A stretch of DNA of 64,000 nucleotides from Paracoccus everestensis (lineage in GTDB: Bacteria > Pseudomonadota > Alphaproteobacteria > Rhodobacterales > Rhodobacteraceae). Below the pieces are notes generated by a model that was not told the DNA's origin, did no database searches, and saw only the letters and a list, made by a program, of their open reading frames with translations. The translations under genes and the position numbers were made by a program. The DNA is taken from positions 1,598,501 to 1,662,500 of the forward strand of contig NZ_CP090836.1 in assembly GCF_021491915.1 (NCBI RefSeq). Direction: 5' to 3'. Below, in pieces: positions 42,482 to 51,426 of the stretch (the stretch's first letter is position 1; each line of letters starts with the position of its first letter).

Positions 42482-45400
42482 TCCGCCGGCGCAAGCGTGG
42501 CTTCGTCCAGCCGGTCCTTGCGCCCCAGAAGACGGCGCATCAGCACATAGAACAGCGGCGCGAACAGGATGCCCAGCACGGTCGACGCGATGGTTCCGCC
42601 GATCACCGTGGCGCCGATGGCATTCCGGCCATTGGCGCCTGCCCCGGTGGACAGGACCAGGGGCAGCACGCCCAGCGTGAAGGCGATCGAGGTCATTACG
42701 ATGGGACGAAACCGCTGGCGCGCGGCCTCGAGCACGGCCTTGAACAGGGGAACACCCGCCTCGGACTGCTCTCGCGCGAATTCCACGATCAGGATGGCGT
42801 TCTTGCCCGTCAGGCCGATCACCGTCAGCAGGCCCACCTGGAAGAACACGCCGTTGTCGAACCCGCCCAGGAACGCCCCCAACAGCGCGCCCAGAACGCC
42901 GATGGGCATCACCAGGATCACCGCCAGCGGGATCGACCAGCTTTCATACAGCGCAGCCAGGCACAGGAACACGGCGGCCAGCGACAGCGCGTACAGCAGC
43001 ATGGTCTGGTCGCCGGATTCCTGTTCTTCCAGCGACAGGCCGGTCCAAGCCACGGCGAAACCGGGCATCTGCGCGACCAGGCGTTCCACCTCGGCCATGG
43101 CATCGCCGGAACTGACGCCGGGGGGCGGACCGCCCTGGATCTGCATCGCGGGAATTCCGTTGTATCGGCTGAGACCCTGCGGCCCGAAGGACCAGTTTCC
43201 CTGCGAGAAATTCGAGAAAGGAACCAGTCCGCCCATCGCGTTCCTGACCCGCCACTTGTCAAAGTCGCCGGGTGTCGCGCGCGACATCGCCTCGCCCTGG
43301 ACGTAAACGCGCTTGATGCGACCGCGATCCACGAAGTCGTTGACGTAGCGGCCCGTCCAGGCGATCTGCAACAGGTTCGCCACATCGGTCGCGGTCACGC
43401 CCATCGCGCCCGCCTGGCGCCAGTCGATGTCCAGGCTGAACTGTGCCGCATCCTCCAACCCGGAGGGCCGGGCCTGGGCGATCATCGGGCTTTGCGCCGC
43501 CATGCCCAGGAACTGGTTGCGCGCATCCAGCAATTCCTCATGCGATTGCCCGCCGCGGGCTTGCAGATAGAAATCGAAGCCCGACACGTTGCCCAGCTCG
43601 ATCACCGAGGGGGGCACGATGGGAAAGACCATCGCGTCTTGAATGCCGCTGAGCGCGCCAAAGGCCCTGCCCGCGACGGCCTGCACGGATTGCGAGGGGT
43701 CGGGGCGTTCGTCCCAGTCCTTCATCCGAACAAAGGCCATGCCGACATTCTGCCCCTGCCCGGCAAAGCTGAAGCCCACGACGCCGAACATCGAATCGAC
43801 GGAATCCTTTTCCTGATTCAGGAAGTAATCCTGCACCTGGTCGATCACGGCGGCGGTGCGTTCCGCCGTGGCGCCGGTCGGTCCCTGGATCAGGACGAAC
43901 ATGATGCCCTGATCCTCGTCCGGCAGGAATCCTTCGGGCGTGCGCATGAACAGCAGCACCATGGCCGCGCCGATGGCCGCATAGACCAGCAGCGACCGCA
44001 GCGGTCGGCGCACGATCCAGCCCACCGAACCGGTATAGCCGTTGGTCAGCCGGTCAAAGTTGCGGTTGAACCAGCCGAACAGGCCACGTTTCGAATGATG
44101 GTCCTTGGACCGCAGCAGCGTGGCGCACAGCGCGGGCGTCAGCGTCAGCGCGACCAGTACCGACAGGCCCATGGCGGACACGATGGTGATCGCGAATTGC
44201 TGATAGATCACCCCGGTGGATCCGCCGAAAAAGGCCATCGGCACGAAGACCGCCGACAGGACCAGGGCAATGCCGATCAGCGCGCCGGTGATCTGGCCCA
44301 TGGACTTGCGCGTGGCCTCCCTGGGCTCAAGCCCTTCCTCCTCCATGATGCGTTCGACGTTTTCGACGACCACGATGGCATCGTCCACAAGCAACCCGAT
44401 GGCCAGCACCATGGCCAGCATGGTCAGCGTGTTGATGGTGAAACCAAAGGCCGACATGATGCCAAAGGTGCCCAACAGCACAATGGGAACGGCCAGGGTC
44501 GGGATCAGCGTCGCCCGCCAGTTCTGCAGGAAGATATACATGACGATGAAGACCAGCACGATGGCCTCGATCAGCGTCTTGACGACCTCCTCGATGGAAA
44601 TGGACACAAAGGGGGACGTGTCGAAGGGGATCACGTAATCCACGCCTTCGGGGAAGAATTCGGCAAATTCCTCCATTCGCGCCTTGACCAGTTCGGCGGT
44701 GTCAAGCGCGTTGGCCCCGGGCGCCAGGGACAGCGCCATCCCCGAGGCAGGACGCCCGTTATAGGTCGCGTCGGTGGCATAGCTTTCCGCACCGATTTCC
44801 ACCCGCGCCACATCGCGCAACAGGACAAGGCCGCCGTTCTCCTCGGCCCGCAGGACGATCTGGCGGAAATCCTCGGGGGTGGACAGCAGCGACTGCGCGG
44901 TGACGGTGGCGTTCAGCTGTTGCCCCTGAACCGTGGGCAGGTCGCCAAAGGCTCCGGCAGAAATCTGGGTATTCTGCGCGGATACCGAGGCCACGACGTC
45001 CGAGGGCGTGATCTCGTAGGCTGCCAGCTTGTCGGGATCCAGCCAGATGCGCATGGCATAGGGCGAGCCGAAGACCTGGACGCTGCCCACGCCCTCGACC
45101 CGGGACAGGTCGTCCACCAGGTTGGAGAACATATAGTCCGACAGGTCGGTCTGGTCGTAATTGTCGTCGCCGATCAGGCCGATGACCATCAGGAATCCGG
45201 CGGTCGATTTCTCGACCACGACGCCCTGGCGCTGCACCGGCTCGGGCAGCAGGGCCGTTGCCTGGGACAGCTTGTTCTGGACCTGGACCTGGGCGATGTC
45301 CACGTCCGTTCCGGTTTCGAAGGTCAGGGTGGTCGAGGATGAACCGGCCGAGGTCGAGTTGGACGAAATATAGCGCAGCCCGTCGAGGCCGGTCATCTGC

Positions 45401-45600
45401 TGCTCGATCACCTGCGTCACGGTGTTCGAGATGGTTTCAGCCGAGGCGCCGGGATAGGTCGCGCGGATCGTGACCGACGGGGGCGCGATCTGGGGATATT
45501 GCGCCACCGGCAGGGTCAGGATCGACAGGATGCCGATGCCCATGATGATAATGGAAATCACCCAGGCGAACACCGGACGATCGATAAAGAAACGGGCCAT
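42478..45600 (-). CDS. RND efflux pump, inner-membrane transporter (AcrB/MexB type)
   Basis: Proton-driven exporter of hydrophobic and amphiphilic compounds (HAE1 family). At 1040 residues it has full length. It shows MARFFIDRPVFAWVISI at the start, twelve helices in two halves and two large periplasmic parts. The proton relay is GLLVDDAIVVVENVERI (Asp-Asp in TM4) and GLTGKNAILIVEFA (Lys in TM10). It is encoded 29 nt downstream of the adaptor gene. No outer-membrane factor gene is nearby, so a TolC-like channel from elsewhere must serve it. It is coupled to the lysR gene by a 4-bp overlap. Confidence 0.96.
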   Translation of the reverse strand: MARFFIDRPVFAWVISIIIMGIGILSILTLPVAQYPQIAPPSVTIRATYPGASAETISNTVTQVIEQQMTGLDGLRYISSNSTSAGSSSTTLTFETGTDVDIAQVQVQNKLSQATALLPEPVQRQGVVVEKSTAGFLMVIGLIGDDNYDQTDLSDYMFSNLVDDLSRVEGVGSVQVFGSPYAMRIWLDPDKLAAYEITPSDVVASVSAQNTQISAGAFGDLPTVQGQQLNATVTAQSLLSTPEDFRQIVLRAEENGGLVLLRDVARVEIGAESYATDATYNGRPASGMALSLAPGANALDTAELVKARMEEFAEFFPEGVDYVIPFDTSPFVSISIEEVVKTLIEAIVLVFIVMYIFLQNWRATLIPTLAVPIVLLGTFGIMSAFGFTINTLTMLAMVLAIGLLVDDAIVVVENVERIMEEEGLEPREATRKSMGQITGALIGIALVLSAVFVPMAFFGGSTGVIYQQFAITIVSAMGLSVLVALTLTPALCATLLRSKDHHSKRGLFGWFNRNFDRLTNGYTGSVGWIVRRPLRSLLVYAAIGAAMVLLFMRTPEGFLPDEDQGIMFVLIQGPTGATAERTAAVIDQVQDYFLNQEKDSVDSMFGVVGFSFAGQGQNVGMAFVRMKDWDERPDPSQSVQAVAGRAFGALSGIQDAMVFPIVPPSVIELGNVSGFDFYLQARGGQSHEELLDARNQFLGMAAQSPMIAQARPSGLEDAAQFSLDIDWRQAGAMGVTATDVANLLQIAWTGRYVNDFVDRGRIKRVYVQGEAMSRATPGDFDKWRVRNAMGGLVPFSNFSQGNWSFGPQGLSRYNGIPAMQIQGGPPPGVSSGDAMAEVERLVAQMPGFAVAWTGLSLEEQESGDQTMLLYALSLAAVFLCLAALYESWSIPLAVILVMPIGVLGALLGAFLGGFDNGVFFQVGLLTVIGLTGKNAILIVEFAREQSEAGVPLFKAVLEAARQRFRPIVMTSIAFTLGVLPLVLSTGAGANGRNAIGATVIGGTIASTVLGILFAPLFYVLMRRLLGRKDRLDEATLAPAE

Positions 45601-45629
45601 GATCTGTCACGCCTTCGCGGGCTGGGGCG

Positions 45630-46823
45630 TCAGTTGCTGGACGCGGCTTCGGCCTGTGCTGCCTGATCGGGGGACGGGGCGGCAGGATCCTCGGAGCCGC
45701 GCTCCTGCGGTGTGACCGGGGCCCCCGGCGCAATGCGCTGGACGCCGGCCACGATGATGCGGTCGCCCGCAGCCAGGCCGCCGGTCACAACCCATTGGTT
45801 GCCCTGGTCCTGGGCAATTTCCAGGGCGCGTTCCTCGACCAGGTTCTGATCGTTCACGACCATCGCCACCGGACGGCCGCGCCGGTCGCGGCTGACGCCT
45901 TCCTGTGGGGCCAGAACAGCCCCTTTCAGTTGCGCCTGTGGGATGTCGGCCAACACGAACATCCCGGGCAGCAGAAACCCGTCGGGATTGGCAAACTCCA
46001 TCCGCAGGGTAATCACGCCGGTTGTTTCATCGACATGGGGTTCGGCAGCGGTCAGGGATCCGGTGTGTTCATAGGTGCTGCCATCGGCCAGCCGCAGCGC
46101 CACGGTGCGGTCGGCACCCTCGGGCAGCGCGGCATTCGGACCCATGCGCTGCCAGCGGATGATTTCGGCGGCCGACTGGGTCACGTCCACGCGCACCGGG
46201 TCGATGCGGCGGATCACGGTCAGCGGCGCGGCCTGGCCCGCAGTCACCAGGGCGCCGGGGCTGACCTGGGCCAGGCCGATCACGCCGTCCAGCGGCGCGG
46301 TGATGGTGGTGCGATCCAGGTCGATCTGGGCTGCCAGCAACTGCGCCTCGGCTGCCTTGACCGCCGCCTCGGCGGCGTCGCGGGCGGCGATGGCGCTGTC
46401 TTCGGTTTGCTCGCTGGCCACGCGCCGATCACGCAGAGCCACGACCCGTTCGGCGTCGCGGCGGGCGGCATCGGCTTGTGCCTGGGCCTGGGCCTGGGCT
46501 GCCCTGGCCTGGGCCACCGCCGCTTCATATGTGCGCGGGTCGATGCGATACAGCGGATCGCCCTGGGATACCTCGCTGCCTTCCTCGAACAGGCGTTCGA
46601 CGATCAGGCCGCCGACCTGAGGACGCAATTCCGCCTCGGCCGAGGCGACGACTCGGCCCGGCAGGCTGGCGGTCAGGGTCACGTCCTGGGCCTTCAAGGT
46701 CACAACGGTAACGGCAGGGGGCGGCATATCCCCGCCCGGCGCCTGGGCAAACGAACCCAGGGGGGCCACTGCCGCCATGCCTGCAAGAACAAGGATTCGT
46801 GTCAGCGTCGCCATGCTGTCCAT
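45630..46823 (-). CDS. RND efflux pump, periplasmic adaptor (AcrA/MexA type)
   Basis: Membrane fusion protein that bridges the RND pump and outer-membrane channel. The 397 residues start with a signal peptide (ending APLGSFAQ). The order is beta-barrel and lipoyl strands (GLIVERLFEEGSEVSQGDPLYRID), a coiled-coil hairpin rich in Ala (about 95-165), the second lipoyl half (TTITAPLDGVIG) and the barrel domains. There is no lipobox Cys. A Ser/Pro/Ala-rich end follows. An ATG three codons in (46814) is an alternative start. First gene of the pump-lysR unit. Confidence 0.93.
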   Translation of the reverse strand: MDSMATLTRILVLAGMAAVAPLGSFAQAPGGDMPPPAVTVVTLKAQDVTLTASLPGRVVASAEAELRPQVGGLIVERLFEEGSEVSQGDPLYRIDPRTYEAAVAQARAAQAQAQAQADAARRDAERVVALRDRRVASEQTEDSAIAARDAAEAAVKAAEAQLLAAQIDLDRTTITAPLDGVIGLAQVSPGALVTAGQAAPLTVIRRIDPVRVDVTQSAAEIIRWQRMGPNAALPEGADRTVALRLADGSTYEHTGSLTAAEPHVDETTGVITLRMEFANPDGFLLPGMFVLADIPQAQLKGAVLAPQEGVSRDRRGRPVAMVVNDQNLVEERALEIAQDQGNQWVVTGGLAAGDRIIVAGVQRIAPGAPVTPQERGSEDPAAPSPDQAAQAEAASSN

Positions 46824-46884
46824 ACCGTTTGAAGGATTCCCGATGCTGGCGACTGCCGGCTTGGGCCAGGCAGTCCGTCGCCGC

Positions 46885-46898
46885 CGATAACGCTATCG
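46885..46898. promoter_or_regulatory. Imperfect palindrome upstream of the efflux operon
   Basis: CGATAACGCTATCG is symmetric in 12 of 14 positions and lies 62 bp before the adaptor start. Its half-sites CGATA and TATCG are the same as those of the palindrome before fdsG, but the spacing is 4 instead of 9. It could be a second site for the LysR protein of this cluster. Confidence 0.35.
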
Positions 46899-47017
46899 TC
46901 AACCGGCAAAAAGGACAACGGGGTCGATGCAATTTCTGTGCGGCGGGGCAATGGCGCGCTTGCTTCATGCCCGGCCCGCAGGCACTGTGATCCCGCAGAT
47001 GAATGGGGGAGTGTCCA

Positions 47018-47344
47018 ATGACTGCCTATCTGATCGCGGACGTGACCGTGACCGACGATTCCTGGGTGCCGGAATACGCCGCCCGCGTTCATGAAATTGC
47101 AGCCCGGCATGGCGGGCGCTATCTGTCGCGGTCGGGCAATATCGACACGCTGGAAGGCAAGGCCTTGGGCGGCACCCTGGTCGCGCTGATCGAGTTTCCG
47201 ACAAAGGATGCCGCCCGCGCCTTTGCCGCCGATCCCGACTATGCCCCCTTTGCCCAAGCACGCAAAGCAGGCAGCATCAGCAATTTCCACCTGATCGACG
47301 ACACCGATCTGGCAGGCGCCATCCCCTATTTGCCGAAAGCTTGA
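47018..47344 (+). CDS. DUF1330 domain protein
   Basis: A 108-residue protein of the ferredoxin-like dimeric alpha/beta barrel superfamily. It has MTAYLIADVTVTDDSWVPEYAA, RHGGRYLSRSG, and VALIEFPTKDAARAFAADPDYAPFAQARKAG, the DUF1330 pattern. The family has no firm role. GGGGGAG lies about 8 nt before the ATG at 47018. It is divergent from the efflux pump, with 194 bp between, and upstream of the glycosyltransferase gene. Confidence 0.85.
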   Translation: MTAYLIADVTVTDDSWVPEYAARVHEIAARHGGRYLSRSGNIDTLEGKALGGTLVALIEFPTKDAARAFAADPDYAPFAQARKAGSISNFHLIDDTDLAGAIPYLPKA

Positions 47345-47424
47345 ACTGTCGGATTGCGGTGCCTGCACAAAGCTGCAAGGAAACGGCAGATGCCGGTCCC
47401 CGGCCAAGTGCGGAACAGGTCGCG

Positions 47425-48174
47425 ATGCAATTTTCCTATGGATCGACGGCGGTCCGGGTCAACATGCCCGATCCCTCCTCGCTTATGGCCGAGATCACGC
47501 GTCGCCTGCGCAACGGCCAGGGTTTTGCCCTTGCGACCATAAACCTGGATCACCTGGTCAAGCTGCGCCAGGACGAAAGCTTTCGCGACGCCTATGCCGC
47601 ACAGGATCTGGTGGTGGCGGATGGAAATCCAATCGTCTGGCTTTCACGCCTGGCCAGCCATCCGGTCGGCCTGGTGACAGGATCGGATCTGGTGATTCCG
47701 CTGGCCCGGCTGGCCGCGACCGAGGATGTGGGCGTGGCCCTGGTCGGCACCACTGACAAGGCTCTGGCAGCGGCGGCAGAAGAAATTCAACGCCGCGCGC
47801 CGGGTTGCCGGATCGTGGCCCGGATCGCCCCGCCGATGGGTTTCGATCCCGACAGCGATGCCGCCCGCGATCTTCTGTTGCAGGTGCGCAGCAGCGGGGC
47901 GCGATTGTGCCTTCTGGCGCTTGGTGCCCCGAAACAGGAACGGCTGGCGGCGCAGGGCCGGTCGGTGGCGCCGGAAATCGGCTTTGCATCGATCGGTGCG
48001 GGTCTGGATTTCTTGGCGGGCAACCAGACCAGGGCGCCGCAATGGGTCAGGCGGATCGCGATGGAATGGGCATGGCGGATGATGTCGGCGCCCGGACGGC
48101 TTGTCCCCCGCTATGCCCGCTGCGCCGCCATCCTGCCGTCCGAGGCGGTGGCGGCCTTGCGGCAGCGCCTTTGA
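47425..48174 (+). CDS. WecG/TagA/CpsF family glycosyltransferase
   Basis: Transfers a sugar (often N-acetylmannosamine uronate or a similar unit) to a polyprenyl-linked acceptor in surface polysaccharide synthesis. In 249 residues the GT26 motifs are TINLDHLVKLRQDESFRDAYAAQDLVVADGNPIVW, the nucleotide-binding GTTDKAL region, LALGAPKQERLAAQ and IGAGLDFLAGNQTRAPQWVRR. The ATG at 47425 is chosen because the longer frame starts with TTG and has no homology. It meets the sugar transferase gene tail to tail with no gap. Confidence 0.88.
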   Translation: MQFSYGSTAVRVNMPDPSSLMAEITRRLRNGQGFALATINLDHLVKLRQDESFRDAYAAQDLVVADGNPIVWLSRLASHPVGLVTGSDLVIPLARLAATEDVGVALVGTTDKALAAAAEEIQRRAPGCRIVARIAPPMGFDPDSDAARDLLLQVRSSGARLCLLALGAPKQERLAAQGRSVAPEIGFASIGAGLDFLAGNQTRAPQWVRRIAMEWAWRMMSAPGRLVPRYARCAAILPSEAVAALRQRL

Positions 48175-48852
48175 TCAGCAGCCGGTCCGGCCCAGCACAA
48201 CGGACACGGTGCGCAGCAGGATCGCAGCATCGCTGGCGAAAGACAGGCTGCGTTCGTAACAGTCGTCATACCATGCACGCGCCGCGAAGGTGGTCTTGTT
48301 GCGGCCCGAGGTCTGCCAGAAGCCGGTGATGCCGGGACGCAAGCGGTAATACCCCTGGCCCGAATACATTCCCTGCTGGTCGGGCATCATGGGACGCGGG
48401 CCGACAAGGCTCATGTCCCCGGTCACGACATTCCACAATTGCGGCAATTCGTCCATCGAACAGGCGCGCAGCACCCGCCCGAAGCCAGTCACGCGCGGAT
48501 CGTCGCGCAGCTTCTGCGTATCGTCCCATTCCTGCCGGGCCTGCGGGTTCTGGGCCAGATGTTCTTCCAGCCGCTGGTCGGCATCGGGAACCATGCTGCG
48601 AAGCTTCCACATCCTGAATATACGGCCATCGCGGCCGATTCGCTGCTGCGAATAGAACGGGTTCCTGCCGTCCAGCATGACGATCAGCGCGAAAAGCACC
48701 ACCAGCGGAAGCACGACCGGACAGGTCAGCAGCACCAATGTCATGTCCAACGGACGCTTGAGCAGGCTGCGATATAACCAGGGACGTGGGGTTTCGATCG
48801 AAGGGGCGGCCGTAACGCGGGCCATCGCGACCGACTGGGACTTAACCGACAT
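48175..48852 (-). CDS. Polyprenyl-phosphate sugar phosphotransferase (ExoY/WcaJ C-terminal type)
   Basis: Starts repeat-unit synthesis of exopolysaccharide by moving a sugar-1-phosphate onto undecaprenyl phosphate at the inner membrane. In 225 residues one membrane segment (about 41-66) precedes the catalytic core: QQRIGRDGRIFRMWKLRSM, DDPRVTGFGRVLRACSMDELPQLWNVVTGDMSLVGPRP and YRLRPGITGFWQTSGR. It is the short form without extra helices. The ATG at 48852 has AGG upstream; ATG 48825 is possible. Its promoter region is AT-rich and holds two GGGTTAAT repeats. Confidence 0.92.
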   Translation of the reverse strand: MSVKSQSVAMARVTAAPSIETPRPWLYRSLLKRPLDMTLVLLTCPVVLPLVVLFALIVMLDGRNPFYSQQRIGRDGRIFRMWKLRSMVPDADQRLEEHLAQNPQARQEWDDTQKLRDDPRVTGFGRVLRACSMDELPQLWNVVTGDMSLVGPRPMMPDQQGMYSGQGYYRLRPGITGFWQTSGRNKTTFAARAWYDDCYERSLSFASDAAILLRTVSVVLGRTGC

Positions 48853-49171
48853 CTTTACCTGCACTAGCACTTGGAAAAAATATGCCCCCGAAACACCGAA
48901 GGCGGACACCGATAACAAGACTGACGTTAGCATTTCCGCGAGCGGGTTAATATGCACAAAGTTTGATTTAATTGGGTTAATGACCTGACATTTTGGATAG
49001 GCTGCGACCCGATACTGCCGGAAGGCGACCTGAGGCGCCGCGAATCGCCATTCGTGACGGGTCCACACGGGACTGTGCATTTTTCAGCCGAGGTTCGGTT
49101 GAACTGCGCCGCGTTCCGCCTATGCTGCACTGCGACATACCCGCCTTAACAGGCCTAGGGAAGGAAGCGCC
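48853..49171. other. Divergent promoter region of sugar transferase and telA
   Basis: These 319 bases have no supported gene. The part near 48890-49000 is the most AT-rich in the neighbourhood. It contains GGGTTAAT twice (48944-48951 and 48974-48981), exactly 30 bp apart, and one further TTAA at 48968. The rest, towards telA, is GC-rich with GGAAGGAAG just before the telA ATG. Confidence 0.5.
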
Positions 49172-50344
49172 ATGACCGACGAGACCCGCCGCCGCGCCGA
49201 AGACATCCGCACCGAAATCGAAACGGTGATTTCGGCACCCTTGCCCCAGCCCAAGGATGAACCGGTGTCGGTCCGTACGGCGGACCCCCAGCTTGCCGCC
49301 GAGATCCGCCGCCGCATGGACGAGATCGACCTGACCGATTCAGGATCCATTGTCCGGTTTGGCACCCGTGCGCAGGCGGGCTTGCAGGAAATCAGCCAGA
49401 AGATGCTGGCCGACGTGAAAAGCAAGGACGTCGGTCCGGCAGGCGAAAGCCTGCGCGGCATCGTGACCACGATCCGGGGATTTTCCACCAGCGAACTGGA
49501 CATGCGCCGGACGCGAAGCTGGTGGGAAAAGCTGCTGGGCCGATCGGCGCCCTTTGCCAAGTTCGTGGCGAATTACGAACAGGTCCAGACCCAGATCGAC
49601 CGCATCACCGTGGAGTTGGAACGGCACGAGCAAACCTTGCTGAAGGACATCAAGGCGCTGGACCTGCTGTATGACCATACGCTGAACTTCTATGACGAAC
49701 TCGCCCTGTATATTGCCGCGGGCGAGGAGAAGTTGCAGGAACTGGACAGCACGGCGATCCCCGAAATGGAAGCGCGCGTAAAGGCCGTCCCCGAGGATGA
49801 CCAGGTCATGCAGGCCCAGGCCCTGCGCGACCTGCGGGCCGTCCGCGACGATCTGGAACGCCGCGTTCACGACCTGAAGCTGACGCGGCAGGTGACGATG
49901 CAGTCGTTGCCCTCGATCCGGCTGGTTCAGGAAAACGACAAGTCCCTGGTCACCAAGATCAACTCGACCCTGGTGAACACGGTGCCGCTGTGGGAAACCC
50001 AGCTTGCCCAGGCGGTGACCATCCAACGCAGCGCCGAGGCGGCGCGCGCCGTCAAGGAGGCCAGCGACCTGACCAATGACCTGCTGACCCGCAATGCCGA
50101 CAACCTGCGCCAGGCGAACGTCCAGATCCGCACCCAGACCGAACGCGGCGTGTTCGACATCAATTCGGTCAAGGCGGCCAACGCCCAGCTGATCGCCACC
50201 ATCGAGGACAGCCTGCGCATTGCCGACGAGGGCCGCGCCCGCCGCGCCGCCGCCGAAAGCGACCTGACCAAGATGGAGGCCGATCTGCGCGACACCCTGG
50301 CTCGCGCAACAGCCCAGCGGCAGGGGGCGCCGGCCCGGACATGA
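49172..50344 (+). CDS. TelA family protein (toxic anion resistance family)
   Basis: A 390-residue soluble protein of the TelA/KlaA/YaaN family, named after plasmid tellurite resistance. The biochemical role is unknown. It is nearly all helical, with long coiled-coil stretches (about 125-245 and 290-385), and carries the family core SWWEKLLGRS...NYEQVQTQID and QSLPSIRLVQENDKSLVTKINSTLVNTVPLWETQLAQAV. AAGGAAG lies before the ATG. It is the first gene of a four-gene unit and overlaps the lipoprotein gene by 4 bp. Confidence 0.92.
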   Translation: MTDETRRRAEDIRTEIETVISAPLPQPKDEPVSVRTADPQLAAEIRRRMDEIDLTDSGSIVRFGTRAQAGLQEISQKMLADVKSKDVGPAGESLRGIVTTIRGFSTSELDMRRTRSWWEKLLGRSAPFAKFVANYEQVQTQIDRITVELERHEQTLLKDIKALDLLYDHTLNFYDELALYIAAGEEKLQELDSTAIPEMEARVKAVPEDDQVMQAQALRDLRAVRDDLERRVHDLKLTRQVTMQSLPSIRLVQENDKSLVTKINSTLVNTVPLWETQLAQAVTIQRSAEAARAVKEASDLTNDLLTRNADNLRQANVQIRTQTERGVFDINSVKAANAQLIATIEDSLRIADEGRARRAAAESDLTKMEADLRDTLARATAQRQGAPART

Positions 50345-51369
50345 TGCAGAAGACAACCGGTTTCCGGCGCAGCCTGCCCCTGCTGGGGCTGCTGGCCTTG
50401 GCCGCCTGCCAGGCACCTGACCCCGCGCCGCGACCGGTTCCCGCGCCCCGCCCGCAGGCGCGTCCCGAAAACACCGGCCCGTCGCAGGAGGAGTTGCGCA
50501 AGGCCCGCGCCGAACGCAACCGTGCCGCCAATATCGCTGCGTCACAGGCGCTGACCAAGGCCAGCCTTGCCAGCAACGCGCAGCGGGATTTCTATGCCCG
50601 CGCCGAACGCGCGCTGCGCGATGGGGGACGCTTGCGCCGTGACCGGGTTCCGCTGGATGCGCCCATCGACGCGGACACCTTGACCCGCAACTTTATCGCC
50701 ATCGCCCTGCGCGACGAATATGGCGCGGGCGGAATGCAGGCAAATGGCGGTGGCGCGCCTGCCCCCCTGCGCCGCTGGCAGGAACCGGTGCGGGTGCAGC
50801 TGGAATTCGGGGCGGTCGTGGATGTGGCCACCCGCCGCGCTTATCGGGTCGAGGTCAGCCAGTTTGCCGAGCGCCTGGCGCAGGCGACCGGGAATGGCGT
50901 GTCGCTGACCGACAGCGGCGGCAATTTCATCGTTCTGGTGCTGTCCGACGACGAACGCCGTGCCGTCGGTTCGCGGCTGGCGCAGCTGGTGCCAGGGATA
51001 CCGCCACAGGACATCGCCGTCATGCAGGCCCTGGACGCAGACAATTTCTGCACCGTCTTTGCCTATTCGCGCGGAGCCTCGCCGGTTTATTCGAATGCCG
51101 TCGCGCTGATCCGCGCCGAACTGCCCCCGCTGTTGCAGACCTCTTGCATCCACGAGGAACTGGCCCAGGGCATGGGTCTTGCCAATGACAGCCCCGCCGC
51201 CCGCCCCTCGGTCTTCAACGACGATGAAGAATTCGCCCTGCTGACCCGGCATGACGAGTTGCTGCTGCGGATCCTTTACGATCCCCGGCTGCGCCCCGGG
51301 ATGTCCGCGGCCGAGGCCGAACCCATCGTCCGCCAGATCGCGACGGAACTCGTGGCGCAAAGCATCTGA
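50341..51369 (+). CDS. DUF2927 lipoprotein
   Basis: A 342-residue lipoprotein with a signal peptide ending in the lipobox LALAAC (Cys23), then a Pro-rich linker (about 27-45). The DUF2927 domain follows (about 110-330): LTRNFIAIALRDEY, WQEPVRVQLEFG, and the CIHEELAQGMGLANDSP motif. The HEE in this motif looks like the HExxQ-type metal site of putative zinc peptidases, an inference. Translational coupling to telA links a periplasmic or outer-membrane protein with a cytosolic one. Confidence 0.85.
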   Translation: MMQKTTGFRRSLPLLGLLALAACQAPDPAPRPVPAPRPQARPENTGPSQEELRKARAERNRAANIAASQALTKASLASNAQRDFYARAERALRDGGRLRRDRVPLDAPIDADTLTRNFIAIALRDEYGAGGMQANGGGAPAPLRRWQEPVRVQLEFGAVVDVATRRAYRVEVSQFAERLAQATGNGVSLTDSGGNFIVLVLSDDERRAVGSRLAQLVPGIPPQDIAVMQALDADNFCTVFAYSRGASPVYSNAVALIRAELPPLLQTSCIHEELAQGMGLANDSPAARPSVFNDDEEFALLTRHDELLLRILYDPRLRPGMSAAEAEPIVRQIATELVAQSI

Positions 51370-51426
51370 CTTGCGCCGCCACCGCGCTTGGCCGCATAAA
51401 AGACACGACATCCTGCGGAGGGAAAG

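Noticed and set aside
43492..45342. Open frame of 616 codons antisense to the RND pump
   Set aside because: Composition dominated by His, Gln, Gly, Asp and Arg; a shadow of the pump gene.
48944..48981. Canonical CtrA site
   Set aside because: The TTAA pairs are separated by 5 or 17 and more bases, not by 7, so the repeat is reported only as an unexplained motif.
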